Positions 57,321 through 64,000 of a DNA stretch of 64,000 nt are shown here, piece after piece. The notes under the pieces were generated by a model. It worked only from the letters and a program-made list of their open reading frames with translations, was not told the DNA's origin and ran no database searches. Both the position numbers and the translations under genes were made by a program. Position 1 is the stretch's first letter, and every line of letters starts with the position of its first letter. Source of the DNA: Actinocatenispora sp963815125 (GTDB lineage Bacteria; Actinomycetota; Actinomycetes; Mycobacteriales; Micromonosporaceae); NCBI GenBank assembly GCA_963815125.1, contig CAWFFM010000004.1, positions 152,573 through 216,572 of the forward strand, written 5' to 3'.

Positions 57321-57675
57321 TGCAGCAGTCTGACCAACTCTGGGCCATCTAGCAACCGCCTCGTGCGACTCGCCGAACGAAATCCGCCTCTTGCGAATTA
57401 TGGCGCCATGCAGCATGATGCTCACATCGGACGTGACGTTCTGTTGCTGGAGATGGCGCGGAGCGTGGCGGACGGGTGTGCCCGCGGGCGCCGGGCGAGC
57501 TTCCTCCCTGGCGCGTCCGGTGTCCGTGGCAGACCGACCGGCGACGGAAACTACACGCCCGCCGGTTGTCAGCGGCCCGCCGATCCCAAGGCGGCGGGTC
57601 GAAAAAAGGGGGCGCGGTGTCTGGCCTGGAAACCACACCGCGCCCCCACCCCATCGACCCTTTGGAGGCAACCCG
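57321..57675. promoter_or_regulatory. Divergent upstream region of XRE regulator and small-gene operon
   Basis: No supported gene. A perfect 13-bp inverted repeat (gggggcgcggtgt at 57608-57620, acaccgcgccccc at 57635-57647) lies 28 nt before the first small gene and is preceded by gaaaaaa. Read leftward it is hairpin plus T6, an intrinsic terminator on the minus strand; read rightward it would be a 5'-leader hairpin. The rest of the stretch offers promoter-like sequence for the divergent regulator. Confidence 0.5.
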
Positions 57676-57837
57676 ATGGAGTTCCGTCATCGTATCCGTG
57701 CGTGGCGCGCCCGTCGCGTCGCGTACCGCACCGTCCCGGCGGACCCGTACGCGCAGTCGCTCGCGACCGCATCGCACCTGGGCATGCTGCGCCGCTCGAT
57801 CAGCGGCGAGCGCACCCCGGCCAGGTGGTACCGGTGA
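57676..57837 (+). CDS. 53-residue basic protein, first of three small genes
   Basis: A tiny arginine-rich protein (MEFRHRIRAWRARRVAYRTV onward) with a GGAGG ribosome-binding site 8 nt before the ATG. No membrane helix. It ends TGA overlapped by the next gene's GTG (GTGA). Function and family not recognised. Similar small basic frames often accompany WhiJ/DUF397 loci in actinomycetes, which is suggestive only. Confidence 0.65.
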   Translation: MEFRHRIRAWRARRVAYRTVPADPYAQSLATASHLGMLRRSISGERTPARWYR

Positions 57838-58097
57838 GCCCCGCCGCCATGACCGGCATGATCCCCCGGGCCGGCGACATCGTACGCATCAGCGAACACG
57901 CCGCGACCCGCTTCACCGGCGCACCCGTCGAGGAGTTCCGCGTCATCGCCGCCGCGCCCATCCCCGACCGGCCCGGCTGGTGCACCCTCGACGGCTGGGA
58001 CCTCGCCACCGACCCGCAGCACTACGAACAAGGCATCGCCGTCATCGTCGCCGCCCTCACCATCCACCCCGGCGAAGCATGGGGGTACGAGCGGTGA
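57834..58097 (+). CDS. 87-residue small protein, second of three
   Basis: A protein with segments GDIVRISEHAATRFTGAPVEEFRVIAA (in parts) and PGWCTLDGWDLATDP, beta-rich and soluble, with one Cys. Both ends are GTGA-type overlaps with neighbours, indicating tight translational coupling. No family recognised. Confidence 0.68.
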   Translation: MSPAAMTGMIPRAGDIVRISEHAATRFTGAPVEEFRVIAAAPIPDRPGWCTLDGWDLATDPQHYEQGIAVIVAALTIHPGEAWGYER

Positions 58098-58384
58098 ACA
58101 ACCTCGACACCTGGCTCTGGCTGTTCATGCTCGCCCCGTTCCTGACCGGCGCGATCATCGGCGGCACAGCCGCCTACCTGCTACGAGCCGAACGCGCATC
58201 CCGCGAACTCTGGAAAGCCGACCAACGCGAAGCCCACTGGCGCCGCACACTCGCCCACCACCGCTGCCCACAAACCCACACACCCCGGCACCACGCACAC
58301 CAGCACCAGCACCAGCGGGCGCACCCCTACCAGCCACCCCGACAACGACGACCAGCCCGCCACCGCGCCGTACCCGCAGCGTGA
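58094..58384 (+). CDS. 96-residue membrane protein with His-rich tail
   Basis: The N-terminal membrane segment LWLFMLAPFLTGAIIGGTAAYLL is followed by a cytoplasmic, arginine- and histidine-rich tail (HHRCPQTHTPRHHAHQHQHQ). The histidines could bind metal. The gene overlaps the preceding one (GTGA) and ends at the beginning of the AraC-type gene's region, again with an in-frame GTGA. Not recognised as a known family. Confidence 0.65.
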   Translation: MNNLDTWLWLFMLAPFLTGAIIGGTAAYLLRAERASRELWKADQREAHWRRTLAHHRCPQTHTPRHHAHQHQHQRAHPYQPPRQRRPARHRAVPAA

Positions 58385-58419
58385 AGGGCGCCCGGACACA
58401 GGTCGCCTACGCTGGGGGA

Positions 58420-59253
58420 ATGGGGGTGGCGGCACGGCAGCAGCATCCGGCTCTCCGCGGGTACGTCACGTCGATGGAGTACTACGACGTCGACGGGTTT
58501 CCGCCCGGCGAGCACATCGGGCTGCCGTCGGCCGCGGTGACGTTGGTGATCCCGTACGACGATCCGTTGGATCTGACGATGCCGGGTGCCGCCCGCCGCC
58601 GGATGCGCAGCTGCCTGGCCGGGATGCACGACGGGCCGGCGACCATCCACCACGACGGCACCCAACGTGGCCTGCAACTGTCCCTCACCCCGCTGGGCCT
58701 GTACCGGCTGTTCGGGGTGCCGGCCGGCGCGATCGGCCGGCAGGCGGTCGAGCTGGCCGACGTACTGGGCACCCGCCCGGCGGAGACGCTGCGGGATGCC
58801 GTCTGCGCCGGACCCGACTGGCCGGCACGGCTGCGGACGCTACAGAACCAGCTGGTACGCCGGCTGGCACGCACCGACGAGCATGGCCGTGCGGTACGCC
58901 CGGAACTGGACCGGGTGTGGACCCTGCTGTCCGGATCGGACGGTACGGTACGCATCCGCCAGGTGGCCGCCGACGTGGGCTGGTCCACCCGCCACCTCAC
59001 CCAGCAGTTCGCCACGGCGGTCGGGGTCACCCCCAAGACGGTCGGCCGGATCATGCGTTTCCAGCGGTCCGCGACGCTGGTCGGGCACGGCCACGACCTG
59101 GCCGGTATCGCGGCCCGCTGCCGGTACGCCGACCAGGCGCACATGACCCGGGAGTGGCGCCGGCTGGCCGGAACCACCCCGACCCGGTGGTACCGCGACG
59201 ACGTTTTCGCAAATGTTCAAGACCCCCGGCGTCGTACGGGCCAGGATCGGTGA
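58420..59253 (+). CDS. AraC-family transcriptional regulator
   Basis: A 277-residue regulator with an N-terminal ligand-type domain (VTLVIPYDDPLDLTMPG) and a C-terminal double helix-turn-helix (VRIRQVAADVGWSTRHLTQQF, then DLAGIAARCRYADQAHMTREW). The ATG MGVAARQQHPALRGYV lies 8 nt after a TACGCT hexamer, which would make a leaderless mRNA; a GTG coupled to the previous gene's stop lies 39 nt earlier. Placed just before a VOC-superfamily gene, a common pairing. Confidence 0.87.
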   Translation: MGVAARQQHPALRGYVTSMEYYDVDGFPPGEHIGLPSAAVTLVIPYDDPLDLTMPGAARRRMRSCLAGMHDGPATIHHDGTQRGLQLSLTPLGLYRLFGVPAGAIGRQAVELADVLGTRPAETLRDAVCAGPDWPARLRTLQNQLVRRLARTDEHGRAVRPELDRVWTLLSGSDGTVRIRQVAADVGWSTRHLTQQFATAVGVTPKTVGRIMRFQRSATLVGHGHDLAGIAARCRYADQAHMTREWRRLAGTTPTRWYRDDVFANVQDPRRRTGQDR

Positions 59254-59254
59254 C

Positions 59255-59650
59255 ATGACACAACGAACCGACCACAACATCTGGACCGGGATCAGCTACG
59301 ACGACGCGCTGGCGGCCCGCGCATGGCTGGTCGCCCTCGGCTTCACCGAAGGCATCCTGGTGATGGCCGAGGACGGCAGTACCGTCCGGCACAGCGAGAT
59401 GTACTGGCCCGAGGGCGGCCGGGTGATGGTCTCCAGCCGGGCGCGGCAGGACGACTTCGTCGTACCGCGCGGTGCCGCGTCGATGTACGTGGTGGCCGAC
59501 GATCCCGACGCGGTGTTCGACCGGGCGAAGAAGCTCGGCGCGAAGGTCCTGCGGGACATGGAGGACACCGAGTACGGCTCGCGCGGGTTCAGCATCGCCG
59601 ACGACGAGGGCAACCGGTGGAGCTTCGGTACCTACGCCGGGAGCGAATGA
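59255..59650 (+). CDS. VOC-superfamily (glyoxalase-like) protein
   Basis: A 131-residue protein with paired beta-alpha-beta-beta-beta units: WTGISYDDALAARAWLVALG, and AASMYVVADDPDAVFDRAKKLGAKVL followed by GFSIADDEGNRWSFGTY. Members include glyoxalases, dioxygenases and drug-binding proteins; no specific substrate can be inferred. It starts 1 nt after the AraC stop codon and is presumably its co-transcribed partner. Confidence 0.85.
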   Translation: MTQRTDHNIWTGISYDDALAARAWLVALGFTEGILVMAEDGSTVRHSEMYWPEGGRVMVSSRARQDDFVVPRGAASMYVVADDPDAVFDRAKKLGAKVLRDMEDTEYGSRGFSIADDEGNRWSFGTYAGSE

Positions 59651-59654
59651 CCGG

Positions 59655-61043
59655 TCAGGGACCGTACCGGTGCAGGAACAGTGACGGCAGCTGCCCGGTG
59701 CTGCTGAGGTAGAACAGCTCCAGCCTCCCTGGGCCGGTGGAGGTCACGCACGGTGCCACTCCGGCGAATCCGGCGCCGAGGTCGATCTCCGGGTTCCACC
59801 GGCCGCGCTCCCAGGAGCGCTGGAACAGCCGGTGCGCGGTGCCCCCGCCGACGTAGAACATGTCGGTACGGTCCGGGCTCCAGGAGGCCGCGGTCACGCC
59901 CGAGACGAAGTCCGGTCGGGTAGTGCTCATCGGGCCCAGGTCGATCTCGCCGCCCCAGGTGGTGCCCAGGAAGCAGCGGTGGATCAGCCGGTCGGCCTGG
60001 TCGCGGTAGAGCACATCCAGGGCGTACGGGACCCGGGACGCCACCGCGGGATCGCCGGCCAGTCGGCCGCCCAGGTCGATCTCGCCGCTCCAGTCCTGCC
60101 CGGGTTCCTGGAAACGTTGGATCAGCTGGTTGTCCGCGCCCCGGTAGAACACGTCGATGCGGCCCGGCGCCCAGGACACCGCGTCCGGCCGTCCGGCCAC
60201 GTTCCCGCCGAGGTCGATCTCCGCCGACCAGCCGTCGGACGGCGTCCAGAACCGTTGCAGCAGACGGTGTTGCGCGCTGCGGTAGAACACATCGGTACGG
60301 TCCGGTCCGGCGCTCGCCGCTGTCACCTGGCCGATCGCACCCGTCATCGGGCCGACTTCGGTGAGCTGCCAGTCCTCGCGATCCTGGCTGGTGCCGTCCC
60401 GGTCGGTGCCGCTGGTGCCGCCGGTGCTGTCCGGGTCGGTGCCGTCCTCGTCGGTGCCGTCCAGGGAGCTCTGGAACAGGCTGCCGCTGGCCGGGTTCCG
60501 CCAGAACACGTCGATGCGCCCCCGCCCCGGGGATGTCGCGCCGACCTGGCCGAGCTTCGGCCGGTTGACCACCTTGTACGGCTCGTGCCACCTCGACGGG
60601 CGCCGCGCCGGTGTTTCCACCTCGGCGGGTACCGGGTCCGGGGTCGCCTCATCCTGCGGCACTTCATCCTGCTGCACTTCATTCTGGGGCGCCTCGTCCT
60701 GCGGCGCCTCGTCCTGCGGCGCCTCGTCCTGGGGCGCGTCTTCCTGTGGGGCTTCGATCTCCGGTGCAGGCGGCCCGGACGTCGTGGCCGTGAGGGTGTT
60801 GCGCTTGATATCGCCGTCCGGGTAGACGCAGGCGACGTGCAGGTCGTACCGGGTGCCGCTGCGCAGACCCGCCCAGGTCCAGCTGACCGTACGCCAGGGC
60901 TCGCCGTCGACGAAGTCGCCGCCCGCGTCGCCCGGCGTCCGGAAGATGCGGACCTTCGCCGGGCTGTCGCCGTTGATTCCCCACGCCACCGAGATCGAGT
61001 TGTCCGTGGGCGACACCGGGCCGAAGGTCGGGCCTACACGCAT
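59655..61043 (-). CDS. Fibronectin-III and beta-propeller (lectin-like) protein
   Basis: A 462-residue protein with three parts. Residues ~5-90 are fibronectin-III-like (ISVAWGINGDSPAKVRIF, SGTRYDLHVACVYPDG). Residues ~93-135 are an acidic linker of seven or eight QDEAP/QDEVP units encoded by 15-bp repeats. Residues ~150-462 are about six repeats of the form RIDVFYRGADNQLIQRF with a following W and EIDLGG, a fucose-lectin/PLL-like propeller. There is no signal peptide. It lies 110 bp downstream of the DUF5685 gene and may be co-transcribed. Ligand unknown. Confidence 0.8.
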   Translation of the reverse strand: MRVGPTFGPVSPTDNSISVAWGINGDSPAKVRIFRTPGDAGGDFVDGEPWRTVSWTWAGLRSGTRYDLHVACVYPDGDIKRNTLTATTSGPPAPEIEAPQEDAPQDEAPQDEAPQDEAPQNEVQQDEVPQDEATPDPVPAEVETPARRPSRWHEPYKVVNRPKLGQVGATSPGRGRIDVFWRNPASGSLFQSSLDGTDEDGTDPDSTGGTSGTDRDGTSQDREDWQLTEVGPMTGAIGQVTAASAGPDRTDVFYRSAQHRLLQRFWTPSDGWSAEIDLGGNVAGRPDAVSWAPGRIDVFYRGADNQLIQRFQEPGQDWSGEIDLGGRLAGDPAVASRVPYALDVLYRDQADRLIHRCFLGTTWGGEIDLGPMSTTRPDFVSGVTAASWSPDRTDMFYVGGGTAHRLFQRSWERGRWNPEIDLGAGFAGVAPCVTSTGPGRLELFYLSSTGQLPSLFLHRYGP

Positions 61044-61153
61044 GGTGCCCTCCGGAGGCCGTGGCGGTACTATCGGCAGCCTAGCCGCTACAGTCCGTCA
61101 TCGCGGCGCTTCCGTGTCGCCCGACCCCCGCAACCGGTTCCGGCGCCGACGGG

Positions 61154-62398
61154 TCAGCAGCTGCAGTCGCAACAACCGCCGCAGTCGCACCCATCGCAAC
61201 ATCCGCAGTCTCCGCAGCCGCAGTCACAGCCGCTGCAGTCCGGGCCACTGCACCCGTCGCTGCACCGGTTGCACCAGCACCGGTCACCGCAGCCGGCGCG
61301 GTGCAGGTCGCTCCACCCCGGTTGCCAGGTCCCACACGTACAGGCGGTCAACGCGCACGCGCCGCCGATGAGCCCAGGGGCAGCACAACCCTTCGGCCGA
61401 CCCCGTGTCGCCCCGTACCCACCCGGCACACCGCCCATGGCTGTGGGCGAACCGGCTGCACCGGCCCCATCCCCGGGTCTCTGTGCCGATGGTGGCGCGT
61501 CCTGTGCCCACGCGTCGCGCGGCTGGCTGTGCGGCGGCTCATGGGCGGCGAAGGTCCGTTCGATGGCGTACCGGACCTCCCGTACCAGCAGCGTGCGGGC
61601 CAGGGCGGGTCGCCGCAGGGTGGCCTCGTCCAGTGCGAGGAGCAGGCCGCGGTGCGCGTCGTCGCAGAGCCGGCGCGCCTCGGGCAGGTCCGTACCGGTG
61701 GCACGCAACGGATTGAACGCGCCGCGTGCTTCGTCCTCGGCGTAATCCTCCACCGCGTCCAGCAGGTGCGCGATGCGGCCGAAGTACCGTCCCACCTCGG
61801 CCAACGGTTCGATGTTGGCGGGCGTCCCGGCCAGTACGGCGGTGTGCGCGAACGCTGCCGAGACGGCGGTCTCCGTGGGTTCGGTGGCTGTCAGTACCGA
61901 CGAGCCCGGGCCGATCGTGTCCTCCAGCGCGCACTGCCGGGCCACCGCGTCGACCAGTACGTCGGTGTCGAAGTCGACCGCGGAGCCGGTACGGGCGCCG
62001 TCGGCCTGCCACCGGTCCGCCAGCCGGGTCGCCGCACCGGCGAGCACCCCGACCCGCAGGGCACCGTCGCGGTCGGCGACATGGTCGCGGGTCTTGCCAG
62101 CGGCGAGTACCAACGACACCGCGGCGGCCAGCCGGGCGCCCGGGTCGCTGGCGGACAGTACGGTCGCCCCGCGCATCCCACGCAGCGCACACGCCGCCGC
62201 CTTCCGGCGGGTGACCGGTTCGGGGTTCTGGGCCTCGACAAGTACGGAGATCAGCAGGCTATCGAAGTTGGTGGCGAGCCGGGCGCGATGCCCATGCTCA
62301 TCGCGCAGTGTCAGGCACAGGCCGCACAGATGCGACAGCCACTCGCCGTGCAAGGTGGCGCAGAGCCGGTGCCGGCAGGGCCGTACGATCCCGAACAC
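61154..62398 (-). CDS. DUF5685 protein with extremely Cys-rich C-terminal tail
   Basis: A 414-residue protein. The N-terminal ~300 residues match the actinobacterial DUF5685 family: MFGIVRPCRHRLCATLHGEW, SHLCGLCLTLRDEHGHRAR and the helical AHTAVLAGTPANIEPLAEVG. A Pro/Gly linker follows, then a tail of about 70 residues with more than 20 cysteines in CxC and CC groups (e.g. CDGCDCGGCCDCSC). This could bind metal clusters like a metallothionein or form many disulfides. Function unknown. Confidence 0.85.
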   Translation of the reverse strand: MFGIVRPCRHRLCATLHGEWLSHLCGLCLTLRDEHGHRARLATNFDSLLISVLVEAQNPEPVTRRKAAACALRGMRGATVLSASDPGARLAAAVSLVLAAGKTRDHVADRDGALRVGVLAGAATRLADRWQADGARTGSAVDFDTDVLVDAVARQCALEDTIGPGSSVLTATEPTETAVSAAFAHTAVLAGTPANIEPLAEVGRYFGRIAHLLDAVEDYAEDEARGAFNPLRATGTDLPEARRLCDDAHRGLLLALDEATLRRPALARTLLVREVRYAIERTFAAHEPPHSQPRDAWAQDAPPSAQRPGDGAGAAGSPTAMGGVPGGYGATRGRPKGCAAPGLIGGACALTACTCGTWQPGWSDLHRAGCGDRCWCNRCSDGCSGPDCSGCDCGCGDCGCCDGCDCGGCCDCSC

Positions 62399-62584
62399 CG
62401 CGCCTCCCCGGCTCCGACCATCACCGCCCGAATCCTAGGAGCACTCGGCAAGCCCCACGCCGCCGCGATCCGGTACGACGAGCGATGGGATTTGCGTAGC
62501 ACGGCAATCAGTCCGCTGGGGTTGGCCGACACCGCACCGGCTCGACGCGTAAAACCCTTACCGTCCAGCCACCGTGCCGATGAC

Positions 62585-62818
62585 CTAATTTGTCAGGCTG
62601 GCCTCTGTCCGGGAACGGTCTGCTCGGTACGGCCAGAGACTGACCGGTATCTCTTCCGTGACCTGGGAGACGCCGGACGGGATCTCTACTGGCGCATCCC
62701 GGAACTGGTGGCCGCCCACCAGTCTTCCGTTGTGGTCGCGGAATATTATGCTCAGGATCCCTTGCCGGAGAGTCTGATCATTGGGCACGGTGGCTCGATA
62801 CCTGGAATGCACGGTCAT
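62585..62818 (-). CDS. Hypothetical 77-residue protein, possibly a remnant
   Basis: An ATG frame giving MTVHSRYRATVPNDQTLRQG with GRLVGGHQFRDAPVEIPSGV. Its composition is less GC-biased than neighbouring genes and it lies beside the decayed transposase. It may be the surviving end of a gene cut by that element, or a non-coding frame. No family recognised. Confidence 0.35.
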   Translation of the reverse strand: MTVHSRYRATVPNDQTLRQGILSIIFRDHNGRLVGGHQFRDAPVEIPSGVSQVTEEIPVSLWPYRADRSRTEASLTN

Positions 62819-62877
62819 GCTCAGACGAATCGTCTCACGTGCGTTGTCCAGCCTAGTGTCGCGTGATTCTGTTGTCT

Positions 62878-63972
62878 TTACTTAGTGTTGTTGTCGACGA
62901 GTTTGCGGATGTTGGTTTGGACGAGTGCGACCTTGGCGAGGATCTCGTCGGCGGTGGCGGTCCAGACGAAGGGTTCGGCGTTGGTGTTCCAGTGGTCGAT
63001 GTAGTCGCGGATCTGGTTGAGAGGGCCTTGACGGAGGTGAAGGTGCCGCGGCGGATCGATTGGCGGGTGATGATGCCGAACCAGGTCTCGATCTGGTTGA
63101 TCCACGAGGATCCGACCGGGGTGAAATGGAAGTGGACGTGCGGGTTGTCGGCCAGCCACGCCAGCGACATCGGGGGTGCTGTGGGTGGACAGGTTGTCCA
63201 GGACGACGTGGATGTCCTTGCCGCGCGTGCGGTTTCACCGCGAGCTTGAGGAAGGCCAGGAATCGGCGCCGTCGCGGGTGGGTCGGCATTCGCCGGTGAC
63301 TTCGCCGGTGCCGACGTTCAGTGCGGCGAACAGGTTCGTGGTGCCGTGCCGGACGTAGTCGTGGGTGCGTTTCTCGGTGACGTCGAAGTCGATCGGCAGC
63401 AGCGGCTGGGTGCGGTCCAGGGCCTGGATCTGGGTCTTCTCGTCGATGACTGAGCACCACCGCGCCGCCCGGCGGGTCCAGGTACAGCCCGACGATGTCG
63501 GCGACCTTCTCGGCGAACTGCGGATCCCGGCTGGCCTTGAACGTGCCCTGCCGGTGCGGGCGCAACCCGTCCTCCCGCCACAGCTTCGCCACGTAGTGAT
63601 GCGAAACCGTCACCCCTTCGGTGCGCTTGATGTAGCGCCGCCATCTCCCGGCTCGACCAGTGCGAGACCCCAACGCCGCCGGCGGGGACGTGCGGGTCAA
63701 CGCCAGGATCCGCGCCCGAGCGCGTGGATCAACCTGCCGGCGCGGCCCACCCCGCTTACGCTCCACCAGACCCGCCACACCCTGCTGCCGGTAGCGATCC
63801 AGCCACCGGTCCACCGTCGGAGCGACACCCCCGCCAGCTCCACAATGTCACTACGGCGCCGGCCTTGGTTGCGCCACAACACAATCCGCGCCCGCGTCGA
63901 CACCACGGCCGACACATCCCGACCGTTGACCAGCGCCCACAACTCGGCGACCTGCGCCTCCGACAACCTCAT
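62878..63972 (-). pseudogene. IS630-family transposase, multiply frameshifted
   Basis: Pieces of one DDE transposase lie in order but in alternating frames: N-terminal HTH (MRLSEAQVAELWALVNGRD), DRWLDRYRQQGVAGLVERKRGG, YIKRTEGVTVSHHYVAKLWREDGL, the first catalytic Asp in VIDEKTQIQALDRTQPLLP, the second in VVLDNLSTHSTP, and the Glu in SSWINQIETWFGIITRQSI, then NQIRDYIDHWNTNAEPFVW and a TAA. At least five single-base shifts separate them, one seen at a lost T in a GATTTC codon pair. The element is dead as it stands. The right end may lie beyond the window. Confidence 0.88.
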
Positions 63973-64000
63973 ACCCGACCAACGATCCCAGCACCGTTAA

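Noticed and set aside
62853..63170. Small intact gene at the 3' end of the IS element
   Set aside because: Its translation is a fragment of the IS630 transposase (ADNPHVHFHFTPVGSSWINQ) that runs out of frame afterwards.

Overview
The window is very GC-rich, uses GTG starts freely and has many 4-nt ATGA/GTGA gene overlaps. Its gene order is typical of Actinobacteria: mtrA-mtrB-lpqB-comF-hpf-secA1, then prfB-ftsE-ftsX-smpB-ssrA. A SARP/AfsR-type regulator, an XRE-DUF5753 gene with two DUF397 genes, and many membrane and regulatory genes point to a filamentous or Micromonospora-like actinomycete. The family assignment is inference; no rRNA is present to settle it.

Layout. 1-6.1 kb (minus strand): the start of lpd (cut by the window edge), then a five-gene MoxR operon (membrane protein, DUF4129, DUF4350, MoxR ATPase, DUF58). 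6.4-12.7 kb: the mtrAB-lpqB envelope-stress/cell-cycle operon, comF and ribosome hibernation factor hpf. 12.7-16.2 kb: a glutathionyl-hydroquinone-reductase-like gene between two tandem-GNAT acetyltransferases. 17.2-20.2 kb: secA1. 20.3-28 kb: a degenerate NUDIX protein, a SepF paralogue, a Gly-rich small protein in an AT-rich pocket, an ABC-2 exporter pair, and conserved actinobacterial genes (Rv3235-like, excisionase-type HTH, DUF6912, a large membrane protein with a Lys/Ala tail). 28-36.5 kb: pruA, an SRPBCC protein, tryptophan 2,3-dioxygenase, MarR, a membrane Ser/Thr kinase, PadR and prfB. Two doublets of a long inverted repeat and a 17-bp minisatellite lie in the gaps of this stretch.

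36.9-41.3 kb: ftsEX, smpB, tmRNA, an array of small repeats, mscL and a DedA protein. 41.5-50.4 kb: a probable envelope-sugar cluster. The leftward arm holds a family 2 glycosyltransferase, a DUF2064 protein, a methyltransferase, a sulfite-oxidase-like molybdoenzyme and a small membrane protein. The divergent arm holds a large membrane protein (frameshifted at a GGCACC repeat) followed by a response regulator and a histidine kinase. An NDP-sugar epimerase and MTA phosphorylase follow on the minus strand. 50.7-64 kb: YqgE/AlgH, tRNA-Ala(GGC), a lipoprotein, the SARP regulator, the XRE/DUF397 module with a divergent operon of three tiny genes, AraC plus a VOC protein, a beta-propeller lectin-like protein next to a DUF5685 protein with an extremely Cys-rich tail, and a decayed IS630-family transposase at the right edge.

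Functionally, most of the window is conserved chromosomal core: secretion, division, trans-translation, ribosome hibernation and two-component control of the envelope. Accessory material is concentrated in 29.8-34.7 kb (repeats), 39.7-40 kb (repeats) and 51.6-64 kb. No prophage, CRISPR array or complete mobile element was found.
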